Positions 11,430 through 22,385 of a stretch of 64,000 bases of DNA are shown here, in pieces. Source of the DNA: Mantis religiosa (taxonomy: Eukaryota; Arthropoda; Insecta; Mantodea; Mantidae); the NCBI GenBank assembly GCA_030765055.1, contig JAUKNK010000150.1:67001-131000 (forward strand), given 5' to 3'. Each line of letters starts with the position of its first letter. The stretch's first letter is position 1. The notes under the pieces were generated by a model. It was not told where the DNA came from. It was given only the letters and a program-made list of their open reading frames with translations, and made no database searches. The translations under genes were made by a program, and so were the position numbers.

Positions 11430-11945
11430 AGATAGAGTCGACATGAAAAATTCAATGCCATGGCCGGGATTTGAATCACGGATCTCCTGGTTTCCGTCCA
11501 GTCGCTCTCAACCTTTGAGCTACCATGGCCAACGTGCCGTCCTGACATTAAATTCTCGTTTAACTCATATATTTCCCCGGGAGACCACCAGGGGCTCTCG
11601 CATCCGAGATACACCGTTTGTGGCGACTTGCTATCGTAAGTACTGAAGTCCCAGCCTTCATCATTAAATTCTTATTATTTTAGTTAACTGATGGAAATTA
11701 ATCATTTCTCATCATTAGCCGTGTATAGGCCAAGATTTTTAATTGGAGTCAACATGAAAAATTCAATGCCATGGCCGGGATTTGAACCACGGATCTCCTG
11801 GTTTCCGCCCAGTCGCTCTTAACCAGGATATCCGTGGTTCAAATCCCGGCCATGGCATTGAATTTTTCATGTTGACTCTATCTATTAAAAATCTTAGCCT
11901 GTATACGGCTAGTGTGGAGGAATGATTAATTTCCATCAATTAACT
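11430..11945. repeat. Fold-back repeat with tRNA-like modules (copy 2)
   Basis: Three tRNA-like modules: minus at 11455-11530, minus at 11768-11825 (truncated) and plus at 11826-11860. The last two meet head to head to form a hairpin. Outer blocks 'TTAACTGATGGAAATTAATC' (11685) and its inverse (11925) bracket the structure. In the complete module the 7-bp acceptor stem GCCATGG/CCATGGC is perfect and the T-arm contains GTTCAAATC, but the position before the anticodon is C where tRNAs have U. The mirror copy is 36655-37195. Confidence 0.75.
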
Positions 11946-14092
11946 GAAATAAGTGAATAGCAATGTTATGACTACCTTAGTGTAACATTTTTCCTCGTTA
12001 GCTTTTGTTTCTTCACTTTTTCTAGAGCTTCTTTATGCTCGGTCAGACATCTTGACCGATATTCCAGCTTGAGTTTAAGCACTTTATTTATAGTTCCCCT
12101 ACCCTGCGTTCCTCCTTTTTTCGCTGCTTGAACACTCGCTACAGGTGACCCAAGGTATGCACCGCTTCCCGGTGAAACCCATCTGTTTCATGGCAATTTC
12201 CAGAAGGATATCTAGAAGCGCTGCAGCTCACTAAATATCAATACACTGCTTGACTATTGAGGAATTTGATAGCTTGGCTTAAAAACTATACAAACCTGTG
12301 TCTGCTTAAAAAGCAAGCGCGAGAAATGTCAGTAAAATGTTTCAGTTTAATTTTAAGGGAAAGGAAGCTTGAAAATAACATTTTCTATCACATTCCATTC
12401 AACTATCTAATATTAGCTAATTACCAACTAACATCAACTATCTAACATATAACATTCCATTTAAGTATAAAAATATTTGGCGCACTTCCTAATGTTCTTA
12501 AAGAAAAAATTAATAATTTCAGTGCTTTTAAATGCTTTTAGAGTACCTTTGCTCAAAAACTTTTTATTCTGTATAAGATTATCTGAAGGACAAATTATCC
12601 TGATAATGCTTCTGTAGCTCTATAAGTAGTATCCAACTGTTCCAATGACAAATCATTACCAATAAATCTTTGATGCATGTTGAAAGTTTATTTTTAATGT
12701 GTATATATATGTATATATTTAAGAAATAACAAGAATTATATCTATTGCAAAAATGTTGAGACATACTGGCATAAGCCAAATGAAAGCTGAATTAAAATGT
12801 GTTTGATTTTGTATCCTATATAATTATCCCTTCTTTGTTTTCCATTATGTTGTTCATATTGCCTGTATACTATAATATGTGTCTTATGTTAACTTTTGTA
12901 CATATATATGCTATTAAAATTTATACATCTGGACATGTTCAATGTTCACAGCCTTTTCTGGCTACAAGTGAACATACTGAACGCAAATCAGTCTAATCTA
13001 ATCTAATTTATTTTCTGTTTAAATGCAATATTTTATATTTTTAAAACATTTAAAAGGACTGTGTTTCACTTTAAATCTTAGAGTTGTATGCTCTCCTTAT
13101 TCTAAAACAATACCTAAATAATAATTAACTGCTGAAAACGATCACATTTTACATCCGCCATTCACCAAAAGTTATAAATGCTAGAAGGTTGTGATATATT
13201 TTATTACAATATCTGAACTAAAATTATAGTTTTAGCTAAAGTATATTCAAAAGCAAAGTTTAGTTCACTTCCTTCACACAGGACAGCTTAATGTCCTTAG
13301 TTAATTACTATGAGTGGAACATTTTAGTGTGTACTAAAAGTTACTGATTCAGCTGGATTTTTGAGTATGAACCAAGCAAATGTGGCACGAAGATGTCTAA
13401 GATCCTCACTTCAGAGTGTGTTTTATAGTGAACTTCTATTTTTAATTCTGTTTTTCTAAAAAAAATGGAACCACTTTAATTAAAAGAGTATATGTGTAAA
13501 ATATTTTTGTGAAAAGTGAAGTAAAGGAAATTAGGAGCCATTTCCGTTCTAGATGACCTTGGTGTAATGTTAAATCTTATGGGATAAAAAACATTTTAAA
13601 TGAACTCAACAAACTTTGAGCACTAAACACGCAGCTATTATGAACCACATTTTTGTGGAAAGAACTATCTTGGAAATATTCCTTGTTATATGTCTGAATT
13701 TCCTAATTATTTACGCTTTTTCAAATAGAAAGCTACAATTCCTTACTTTATCCTTTGGTAAGGCAAAGGGAATAAACTTTTCAGCCATCGCGTAGCGAAG
13801 AATTGTGCATTTAAAACATCTGGTACTCCATGCATTCTGTATTCACATCTTCTCTGTGTACCTACAGAAAATATTCGATTGAGGAATAAGTGCTTGTAGG
13901 AATAGTTTATGCAAAAGCAAGGAAAGTATGTGAAAGCAACACATCAGGTTGTTTATTTTTACCAAGCAACTCTTTTTAGCAGTTTCATATTTTTCAAAAA
14001 AACTAAAAAATTTTAAAAAATGTGAAAATTTAACGAGATATATGGCATAGATGCATAATGATAGTACAGCAATTTTACTGTCAAGCGCGCGC
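11946..14092. other. Arm sequence, AT-rich, possible LINE 3' tail
   Basis: Mirrored at 34675-36654. No coding remnant is recognised. Near 12985-13010 the sequence ends in short 'TCTAATC' repeats (inverse at 35755-35775), which is how some LINE 3' ends look, so roughly 12800-13010 may be a LINE tail. Low confidence on that point. Confidence 0.4.
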
Positions 14093-14123
14093 GTACACAC
14101 ACATTCACGCACGCACGCACACG

Positions 14124-14159
<36 letters not shown>

Positions 14160-14162
14160 CCC
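14093..14162. repeat. CA/CG-rich dinucleotide microsatellite (left arm)
   Basis: Starts with CG/CA mixtures (ACGCACGCACGC) and continues as an uninterrupted run of about 17 AC units. The inverse array at 26852-26897 in the right arm is shorter and is cut by the Gypsy-type element. Confidence 0.95.
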
Positions 14163-14361
14163 GCCCGCGCGGAAAAATCTCCCCACTCCTGTTATATTTC
14201 ATAAGGATTTGCGATTTCCTAGAATCGTCTTTGTGCATACTCTACCATGAATAGAACCATGTACTACATTACACCCTTTAATTATATGTGGATACTTCAC
14301 CGCAAGTATGCTTTGTTTCCCTGAAATCCCTGTTGAGTGTTTTCCAAAGTTTAAAAGTCAA

Positions 14362-15124
14362 GGGCACTGGGAGGTTATTTTTACCCAGACAAGGCTAATT
14401 TTTACCAATATTAAAATTTGAATATATAGAAAACTAAACATTATCAGAAATTGAAACTCGGTATTATTACTGTATAAGGATGTGTGCATTGAACCATAGT
14501 AGAATATTTAAATTACGTTCACATTGGTCCATACAAAGGAGGCATAAATCACACCGTGTGTACTGAAAAAAATATTTCACCCTATATTTCAGGGTCACTT
14601 AACTTGCAGTAATTTAAAACTACATGCACCAAGTTTAATCCTAAATACCCTAAGATACAGTTCTATAATATCGGATAAATGAAAATTACATATAGTTTAT
14701 ACTGTGAACATGAAAAATTAATTACTTTTGTGTAAAAAAGTATAATATTTTCAGGGACTGAATATTTGCTTCATCCATTTTATAAATCACATGAATATAA
14801 ATGTTAGCCGAATGTGTTCAAGGAACATTGAAAAATAGCCACTATCAATTTTATGACAACAACTTTTATAGCTTTTGAGAAACATGCACACAAAGTATGA
14901 AGCATCAAGGTTTTGGGAAATCACGATAAAGATTAAGCACCATTTTCAGGAAGTGGGCGTATCGTTACGCCGCCATCTTTAAATTGACAAATTAAAGGGC
15001 TGTAATACCAGCTGAAAACCTATGTTATATATACATATATCATTTTAAAGCCAAGGAACTATATAATTCTAACATTAAAAACGAAAAAAGAATTTTTTTT
15101 AAACCTATCGACTGCCCAGTTCCC
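14362..15124. mobile_element. Non-autonomous TIR element (copy 1, left arm)
   Basis: 763 bp with terminal inverted repeats GGGCACTGGGAGGT ... ACTGCCCAGTTCCC, flanked by TCAA on both sides (14358-14361 and 15125-15128). There is no coding capacity. Homologous copies are at 25586-26602 (flanks TTGA, the mirror) and 50694-51447 (flanks TTAAA). A 4-bp TTAA-like duplication fits a piggyBac-type superfamily, but the TIR sequence does not prove it. Confidence 0.85.
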
Positions 15125-15294
15125 TCAAACAAACACCCAACTGGTATTTAAGTGCTGTATTATAAGGATGTCACCAGAAAATGTTCAAGAAGCTTCTGCA
15201 CACCGAACTCCCATTTTTCACCGAAAAATATTTATTATCTTTGATATTCCCCATGTCTGCAAGGTTTCGAAAAATATACCCAAGTTTAAGATAT

Positions 15295-15588
15295 TGTTAC
15301 ATTATGGGTTCTTAGAATTAAAAGTCTAGTTTGCAGAAATTCAAAATGCTCTTTATTTCCATTACAAACACTTTATAAGGCCCTAACAGCAGCAGGATGA
15401 CGTAACATACACCAATACAGTCTGTCGTTGCTTCAGCACACCTAAACAAACAAACGATATCGCTTTCAAATCACTGCAGGGCTGCACACGATTATCAGTT
15501 CTCGACTTTCAACTAACAACTGACTCATCCGTCCGTGATGCTAACCTCCCAGTCATTGTTCTAGAAATTAGTGGAACGCTCGGTAACA
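15295..15588 (-). mobile_element. LTR of a truncated Gypsy element (left arm)
   Basis: 294 bp, TGTTAC...GTAACA as written on the plus strand, i.e. a TG...CA LTR read in reverse. It includes an AATAAA-like signal in reverse ('CTCTTTATTTCC'). It is the 3' LTR of the fragment to its right. The mirror is 25120-25412. Confidence 0.8.
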
Positions 15589-17105
15589 ATCACGATGCAG
15601 CGGGAAAGTTCGGGCTATCTCGGTCTCTCTCTTTCAGCAGGCTTCCCGCTCCGCGCCCACCATTGGCCAATTCCTTCCCACGCGTAGCTCTGTTTCGCAT
15701 CGGTCCGGGACTGACTTGTCGTGGCGATTCAACAATACCTCTGCGACATTACTCCCTCCACATGGCTGGTCGTCCAGAACAGCACCAAGGAAGCGGGCCA
15801 GAAGATCCAGATATACCACCAACATCTTATTTTATTTATTTATTTATTGTTATCTGAAAAGGTTCCCAGAGCCATAGCTCATGCTAGGGAACAGTACAAA
15901 AATATATATAAAATGATGGCAAACAGCCCTTGACAATACTTATATTATATTTTTAGAGTAGGAATGAATTACCGTACAAGAATAACATATATGAAACATA
16001 CAAAGATACATTCACTATAACTCAAGAAATAATAGTAACAAAGAACTTACAGAAAAATAGAAGCTACATATTCTATGGGACATTAATCCATATTAATTTT
16101 TAAACAGTTCAGCTTTCAAACCAGCTATAAATGTGTAACACTTTATCAGCTATCAATATATGCCTTCAGTAAATTTTCAGTAAATTTTCGGGGCACCTTC
16201 TGGATGCTGTAGACCACCTCGTTAATTCTCTTTACCACCCGGTACGGTTCTTGCCACGGTTGTGAATTTTCGGTCAGCGTCCCTTGATCCGGGTGGGGCG
16301 GTACAACCAGACCAGGTCACCCTGCTGGATTCCTTGGCTGTTGGCTTGCCTGTCGTACGGGGTCTTCATGCCTTCGTTCGCCATCTGGATGTTCTGATGA
16401 GCAATCTCATGCATCTCATGGAGATGGTCCACGAGGTTTTCCAAATACTCGGTTGTTTTGCTTCCGGGGACTCGCAAAAACCAGGTCACAAGAGAGGGGT
16501 AGCTCTCGGCCGAACATTAAGGTTGCGGGCGTCATCCCCGTGGTGTCGTGTGTTGACGAGCGGTAGGCCAGCACGAGCAGTGGCACCTTTACCTCCCGGT
16601 TTCAATGATGGCTGGCCACGACCTTCCTCACGTGTTCTTCTAAGATATTGATGTATCTCTCGACCATGCCGTCAGACAGGGGATGTAGATGTTTCGTGCG
16701 GGTCTTGTTAACCCCGAGACTTCCCAGTGCCTCATTCATTAGGTGAGACTTAAAATTGGTGCCCAGGTCACTGTAGAGCTCCAAGTCACCTCAAAACGGC
16801 AGAACAGTTGCTCCACAAGGCAGTCTGTGATTTTCTTCGTCTCCTGGTTCGGGATGGCATACACCTCCGGCCACTTGGTGAAGTAGTCCACAGCCACCAT
16901 CAGGTTCTTGTTGCTGCAGTCGGACATAGGGAATGGTCCAGCTAAGTCAACAGCGATACGTTCGAATGGCTCTCCGACGTTGCACCGGCTCCTAGTTTGA
17001 TTTTCAAGCATTTCTTGGAGGATAGTACAGAGTTCAGCATTTCCTCCTGCAGGATATAGATGTTCCGGGTACTTATTTAGATGAAGTACTGGCGACTTTA
17101 AGGAT
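15589..17105 (-). pseudogene. Gypsy pol 3' fragment (integrase), left arm
   Basis: On the minus strand, scattered over three frames: 'PFERIAVDLAGPFPMSD' (first Asp of the integrase core, near 16950), 'YSDLGTNFKSHLMNEA' (second Asp) and 'DGMVERYINILEEH' (Glu) near 16700, then 'QQGDLVWLYRPTRIKG' (C-terminal domain, near 16300) and the tail up to 15640. These steps belong to the Ty3/Gypsy integrase, which inserts element cDNA into the host genome. RT, RNase H and gag are absent (5' truncation at about 17105). An unrelated piece at 15829-16196 interrupts the tail. Several frameshifts make it non-functional. The mirrored right-arm copy is 23990-25119. Confidence 0.9.
15829..16196. mobile_element. 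Left-arm-only insertion in the Gypsy fragment
   Basis: The right arm reads straight through this point (about 24905). The insert begins with TATTTTATTTATTTATTT, is AT-rich and has no ORF. About 7 bases of target may be missing. It looks like a short truncated retroposed sequence and the family is not recognised. Confidence 0.65.
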
Positions 17106-17540
17106 AAGTTCAATGCTGAAAATCACGATCATTGTAAAGAGAGAAAGAGAAAGTATAGCTATGAAATTTCATTAAATACTCATTTCAGGTTTCTAAAGCT
17201 ATATTTATGCTTCGTTTACTCAGAAGAAGGGTAAATAAAGGGTAGACATCTACAGTGTTCATTCAGTTATAACGGCAGGAACAGAGACTGCTTAACCTGA
17301 TTCTATCCGTCCCGTTGAGCTGCTATCTGGTTCATCAAACCTAGGGTTCAAGTTTTATTTGATACATTTATGTCAAAGTGTGCATACATCATTATGACTG
17401 TAATGCAGAGGTTAGCTCAGATGAATCTTCTGTCAGCAAACTTATGCTATTTCCTTCACTTTTAACTTGTCTGCCATCATTAATCACTGTGTGGTGTGTG
17501 TTTTCTCTGACAACGACCTTACTTTCCATAGAATTAAAGG

Positions 17541-17766
17541 CCAGCCTCGGTAGCGTAGATGATAGTGTGTCTGCCGCACGTTCAAGTGGTCCCGAGTTCG
17601 AATCTCAGTCAGAGTGCATGGATGAGATTTACCCGCGAATTTTCCTTATCCTAAAACACGAATGTCAGATAACTCTAAGCTCTCTGAACCCTGGGCTCAT
17701 ATGAACAGCATTTCATCCAATTAATTCATCGTTGTATACGACTTAATGTTGGACGACGTAACTTAA
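17541..17766 (+). mobile_element. SINE family A (left arm)
   Basis: Head 'CTCGGTAGCGTAGATGATAG', B-box 'GAGTTCGAATCTCAG', and a body with 'TTTCCTTATCCTAAAAC', ending at 'GTTGGACGACGTAACTTAA'. The mirror copy is 23325-23552. The 108-codon ORFs that overlap both copies differ at only two residues between arms and are shadows of the repeat. Confidence 0.87.
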
Positions 17767-18724
17767 ACCAAGAGTTAATATCCGAAATGCTAAAAGTCGT
17801 AGTCCTAAACCATTTTCTATTATGGGTTGGCTCGAGAATCATTCATATCCAAACTTTACGGTGGATGGCGCTTTCTAAAACCATTTGTTTTGAAAAATAA
17901 ACAAAAATAAAATCAGTGGTCCAGAATTTCAGATTTAGGACACTTAAAAGAATCCCAATCCTAAAAGGTGGCCTGTGAGCAAAATTAATCAGTCTTTCAT
18001 CGCCAATATAGAATAGAACGCTGAGAACCACAGCAGTTAAAGAACGTCAGTAATAAAATGTAATTTACCAAGCTACAATAATAGTACAGCATGTGCACAT
18101 AATGTGTAATAGCATTCAAATTCCTTAAGAACTGGTTGCAATGTGATGGTTTTGAAATTCCGTTCTGTTTGCACGGCCGAGAATTAGAAAATAAAGCAGA
18201 ACGATTAGCAACTCTCAAATGAGCAAATTATAGGCACTGGACCATTTAGACGTATAGCATAGAATATCTTGGAAATTGTTTACTAAACAAAAAGTGTACT
18301 GGATATAACATATGTGTTCCAACAATATTTATTTATCAGTTATGCATATGCCATTCCGAACGAACAAGACTTGTGAGGCCAGCTTTGATGTCTCCATCTA
18401 CCGGCCGGTAAGAGAAGTAGGTCTGCTCGCGTAGTATAAAGAGCGTAATTTCACCTGCTGCATATATACGATAACTGCTGTTTGTTTTAATGAATATGAA
18501 CTCTGTTGTATGACGGACAAATAAAAAGAATATTTTGCAATTTGGTGTTTCTCTGTGGAGATATATAGCTTGATATATTTTAATAAAGGAATGCCAAATT
18601 AATAACAGTATTAGTTTCAAAATATTTTAGTAAAGAAACAGATTTTTTTGTCCCTTCAACAGGCACGTCATATCGAACGATGAATGAATAAATGAATGAA
18701 TGAGTAAATTAATGCATTAAAAGT
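17767..18724. other. Arm sequence without recognised genes
   Basis: AT-rich, mirrored at 22386-23324. It contains short blocks seen elsewhere in the window (near 18130: 'GATGGTTTTGAAATTC', also near 39450). Nothing coding. Confidence 0.5.
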
Positions 18725-19077
18725 GTGATATGATGCTCAAATGCGTCGAGGGTCCCTAGAGCTCAGAGTTACTCCATATTCGTCTTCGTAGGGTAAGGGA
18801 AAACTTGACGTGTATTTTCGATATTCCATAGGGTTAGGGCTCTTAGGTGCGCACCTTTATTCTTAGCCCGCCTCTTGCCTCACGTGCAAGAGTTCCCTTG
18901 TTCGACTCTCGGTCAGGGTGAGTTACCTGGCTTTTTTCCAGAGTTTTCCCTTTTTCCTGAAAGACGAATGTCAGGTAACTCTAAGCTCTATGGACCCTGG
19001 GCTCATTTGAGCACCATTTCACCCGTTTCATTCATCGGCCGATATGACTTAACGTTGGAGAACTTAAATTGCAACAA
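18725..19077. mobile_element. Two partial SINE A copies, inverted relative to each other
   Basis: A 3' part in minus orientation (18725-18810) is followed by a copy in plus orientation (18866-19077) that lacks the A-box head but keeps the B-box region 'TGTTCGACTCTCGGTCAGGG' and the tail. The inner edge of the left arm falls in the last bases of the second copy. The mirror is 22038-22385. Confidence 0.8.
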
Positions 19078-19164
19078 CAACAAAAACTGATGAAGGCGGA
19101 AACCATTGAGAAATTATTGAATTGCCATAGCAACGGCCACATCAATACTTCAGATTATCTATAT

Positions 19165-19629
19165 TTATCATTCTGTGCATGGACGTCGTCGAGTTAACAA
19201 ACAAAATGAGGGAACTCGATTTTAAGTAAATATTTTGAAGGAAACCGACATTTATGAAGTTCTTTATTAATTTACGTTACGACGCGTTTTTGTTAACTTA
19301 ATACTGAACTGAAAATTAGAATATTTGAAGAGAACTTGAACGATTATTTCGTTTCATTTAGTAAATTAGTTACAATTCCCTTCCGAGACCAAACCCAAAG
19401 TAAGGGAATTGTGACTAATTTACTAAATGAAACGAAATAATCGTTCAACTTCTTTTTAAATATTCCAATTTTCAGTTGAGTATTAAGTTAATAAAAACGC
19501 GTTGTAACGTAAATTAATAAAGATCTTCATAAACGTCGGTTTCCTTCAAAATTTACTTAAAATCGAGTTCCCTCACAGTGATAAGACTTCGTTTCTTGAC
19601 TCGACGACGTCCATGCACAGAATGATAAC
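19165..19629. mobile_element. Hairpin (fold-back) element in the spacer
   Basis: About 465 bp that is almost entirely self-complementary around 19397. The arm starting TTATCATTCTGTGCATGGAC is repeated inversely at the right end, and the centre reads AATTCCCTT ... AAGGGAATT with a loop of roughly 15-20 bases. There are a few mismatches and a small insertion in the right half near 19580. No ORF. It fits a fold-back MITE; I see no clear target duplication. Confidence 0.85.
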
Positions 19630-19909
19630 TCTACACTCAACTGCAGCGGTCATCAACGCCCTTACAAAGAAACTATATCTGGCAATAGCCAGATATAAAT
19701 TATTCAAAATTTTAAAAACAGATCAAAACAAAATGAGAATAAAATAAATAAGACGAAATGGATACAACAATTAAAATTTATCAGTACCAAATAAATACCA
19801 AAAGGCATAAAAATTACTACTTTCAATATCAACTTTCCATGACAAAAGCTACCTGCCCACTGGTGGTTGAACCGATTTGTTCCTTTTCTTTGGGGCAGGG
19901 CTAGGGCTT

Positions 19910-20490
19910 TCAGCTGGTTTTTCCTGCATTTTCCTTACTGTCGTTTGGGCAGTGAGGACGAGATCCACGCTCCACATCGTCAATGGAAGAGGATGGCTTA
20001 CGCACTGGTGACTTCGAATCCAGTCTCTCGACAGGATCGGAAACTGAGACCTGCAAAGATGAAAGTCGCCGATCGACGTCTTCTCCAGATGAGTCCTCAG
20101 ATGTTGTGGACGGAGATGTTCGCGGACTTTTGTGCTGGCTAGCTCTCCTTTCACTGGTATTACTATGTACCTTGAGGAAGTCCATTCTGTCATAAGTGGT
20201 CTTAAATTTCCTTGGCGAAACATTATATACTACCGGTTCACTTGTTCTTGAAGTAGATGCTTTCGGCGGTGACTTGGCCAAAACCTTCTTCTTAGGACTG
20301 GACTTGATCGGCTCGCTCACTGTTGTTCGTGTTGGTGTTTGTTGCTTTGGCAGTGATCTTGGTGTAATTGATCCTTCAGATTCTACTTCCCCGTTTATTT
20401 CGCAGGTTTGTGTTGCGATTTCACGTCTAGGTACCGGCTTACCAGCAACTGCACTATAATATTTGCAGTCAGGTACTTGTAACTATGGAC
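19910..20490 (-). CDS. Ser/Lys/Pro-rich open frame of unknown function
   Basis: On the minus strand a frame is open from about 20490 to 19910 (roughly 190 codons, no early Met; a GTG near 20320 could start the last 136). The product is low-complexity, with 'SSPKKKVLAKSPPKAST', 'SQHKSPRTSPSTTSEDSSGE' and 'DSKSPVRKPSSSIDD'. Such Ser-Pro/Lys tracts occur in nuclear, phosphorylated proteins, but no domain is visible. It overlaps, in another frame, the end of the hAT-like remnant, so it may be the disordered tail of that protein after a frameshift, or a separate 3' exon. Base counting around the A-run at 20280 was ambiguous for me, so an exact frame relation is not claimed. Confidence 0.35.
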
Positions 20491-20960
20491 ACAATATAGT
20501 TCTGTCCACAAATTATGTATTTTCTTCTGTAACAGAATTTGCTGTGGCTTGGAAATTGCACCTGCGTAGGCTGGATCCAAAGAAAGCACAAACTCTTTAA
20601 TATTTTCTAAATTTTCACACAACATAGCAGCACACTTGATCCAAGATCCCCAGTGAGTAATGATCGGGAAATATGAAAGGTGCAGGCCAGTGGTTTCCTT
20701 GTAAACCACAACAAGATTTGGAGCTTTCAGCAGAATCTTCTTCAGGGCAGAGATGAACTGATTTGCGATGTCGTTTTCCTTCCTTATGGATTCACAAACC
20801 CTCTGAAGGGTGTGCTCCAACTTAGGAAATAAAGGCTTCAATTGGTTAGCAGGTGAAACAATGTATGGAGCCTGGTCCGTAATCACAAGAAGTTTTTCAA
20901 ACTCGCTACCAGTAGGCCAGTTTTTGACATTAGTCCATAATTGATTGCATTACTTTACTG
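20395..20960 (-). pseudogene. hAT-like transposase remnant
   Basis: The minus-strand ORF (163 codons from 20886, with the same frame readable from about 20940: NVKNWPTGSEFEKLLVITDQ) contains 'ITDQAPYIVSPANQLKPLF', 'LQRVCESIRKE', 'KKILLKAPNLVVVYKE' and 'IITHWGSWIKCAAMLCEN'. This order, an Asp-x-Ala-Pro-Tyr block, then a basic KAP block, then a TxWG[ST]W block, matches the middle of a hAT/DUF659-type transposase family that is common as domesticated or dead copies in arthropods. Neither the zinc-finger N-terminus nor the dimerisation C-terminus is visible. It probably bound and cut DNA originally; this fragment is not complete enough to do so. The identification rests on recalled family patterns. 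Confidence 0.55.
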
Positions 20961-21374
20961 GCATTAACTTTCTGCAGCTCATATTCTTAACAACATGGGC
21001 TTAACTTTCTCCTCTACATTATTGAGGGCTGCTGTATAGCGGCAAACAAGAGAAAGCGGATTTGTCGTACACAATTATTTTGTATTGTTGTAGGTGTGCT
21101 TTCAACTCCAGCGCAACGTTTAGTAAAAGAGGTAGGCTTACTCTTCACATCTTCACAGCAAGTTGAGGAGATGTTAATTTAAAGTTAAATATTTTACATT
21201 GATTAAAATAATATAGAGTAGGATGGAAGTAAACTTAAAAGAAACAGAGAGAGGAAAGGGGATTATGGGCATGGTTGGAGAAAAAGCGATACATGTACCA
21301 AAGCAGGGAAAAGGTGTATGAAAAACCCTCTCTTGGCAACTAGAAACAAAAATTCACGTTGTGGTATCTCTCCA
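20961..21374. other. Spacer sequence without recognised genes
   Basis: Possibly the 5' continuation of the hAT-like remnant up to about 21060, then purine-rich sequence (21215-21320). Nothing identifiable. Confidence 0.4.
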
Positions 21375-21985
21375 AAGACCGAGCGGGATGGCCCAGGCGG
21401 TTTCGTCTGTGTCCCGCATTCGGGAGGCCCGGGTTGGATTCCCGTAGCCGACCTACCTGACCCATGGGTTTTTTCGGGGGATTTCCCGGATCGCTAGGCG
21501 AATGTTGGGTAGGTTAATTCCATCCCCCGAATTTCCGGTCCTCCATTTCATCTCCATTATCATTTCACATCGTCTCTCATCTGGAGGTCTCTTTCAGGGT
21601 GGGTGTCTCGGCTGCGCATGGTGGGATGATACGCTCTGTGGAAAACTACTTCCTCCTCCGGTAGATCGGTTGTCTTCGCTCCTCTGCTGGGACCATTTCG
21701 GGACCGCGAGCCAGGGACCTTTGGGCTCGGATCACCTGCCTTGGGACCATTAGGGCTCGGCTGCTGGGCTCGTTGCCGTCCCGATGTAAGAGGGGAGCAT
21801 GACCGTTGTCCTGACCTGTCGGGGGAAGTCTCTATCCTAGTAAACTGTAGGGACCCTGCCCTCTGTACTGTCGTGGCTCCTTGGGTCGGCCGCCGTCTGT
21901 CTCCTTCGCCTCATCCTTCCTCCCAGGGAACAATTGGCCCAGCATGGTGGTCTACGCATCGAATCCTCTCCGTAATGAAATCCCA
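21375..21985 (+). mobile_element. Long tRNA-derived SINE, family E
   Basis: The head 'GAGCGGGATGGCCCAGGCGG' is a good A-box context of a leucine/serine-like tRNA, with a B-box 'GGGTTGGATTCCCG' (one base off). A GC-rich body of about 500 bp follows. It begins 'ACCTACCTGACCCATGGG' and ends around 'GAAATCCCAATCGCAATCCC'. It is the only copy in the window. The 3' boundary is approximate. Confidence 0.6.
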
Positions 21986-22037
21986 ATCGCAATCCCTCCA
22001 AAGAGCTTAAATTTAGCCTAAGGATAAAGGTATTTTT

Positions 22038-22385
22038 GTGTAATTTACGTTCTACAACATTGTTATATTGGACGATGAATGGAATGGGTGAAATGATGCT
22101 CAAATGGGCCCAGAGTACATAGAGCTTAGAGTTACCTGACATTCGTCTCTCAGGATGAGGGAAAACTCTGGAAAAAAGCCAGGTAACTCACCCTGACCGA
22201 GGGTCGAACAAGGGAACTCTTGCACGTGAGGCAAGAGGCGGGCTAAGAATAAAGGTGCGCACCTCAGAGCCCTAACCCTATGGAATATTGAAAATACACG
22301 TCAAGTTTTCCCTTACCCTACGAAGACCAATATGGAGTAACTCTGAGCTCTAGGGACCCTCGACGCATTTGAGCATCATATCACA
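22038..22385. mobile_element. Two partial SINE A copies (right arm inner edge)
   Basis: Mirror of 18725-19077: minus copy 22038-22244 and 3' part in plus orientation 22290-22385. Its inner end ('GTAATTTACGTTCTACAAC' inverse tail) marks the end of arm homology. Confidence 0.8.

Larger units (their letters stand above)
8429..19070 (+). repeat. Left arm of a giant inverted repeat
   Basis: The sequence recurs reverse-complemented at 41050-22041. Block pairs I could follow: 8429-9845 with 41050-39613; 10512-14098 with 38105-34669; 14080-15828 with 26897-24906; 16197-19070 with 24905-22041. In the LINE segment about 15 of 310 bases differ, so roughly 95% identity. Left-only insertions are 9859-10511 and 15829-16196. 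The outer boundary falls inside a LINE on both sides and the inner boundary at the tail of an inverted pair of SINEs. Confidence 0.93.

Noticed and set aside
11455..11530. Possible true tRNA gene (good acceptor stem)
   Set aside because: Position 33 is C, one anticodon-stem pair is wrong, and the module occurs repeatedly in inverted pairs inside a longer repeat.
13843..14238. 131-codon ORF with a Cys/Val repeat
   Set aside because: Translation of the dinucleotide microsatellite.
17378..17704. 108-codon ORF with a near-identical partner at 23387-23713
   Set aside because: Both ORFs lie across a SINE and are kept only because the two arms are copies of each other; no independent coding evidence.
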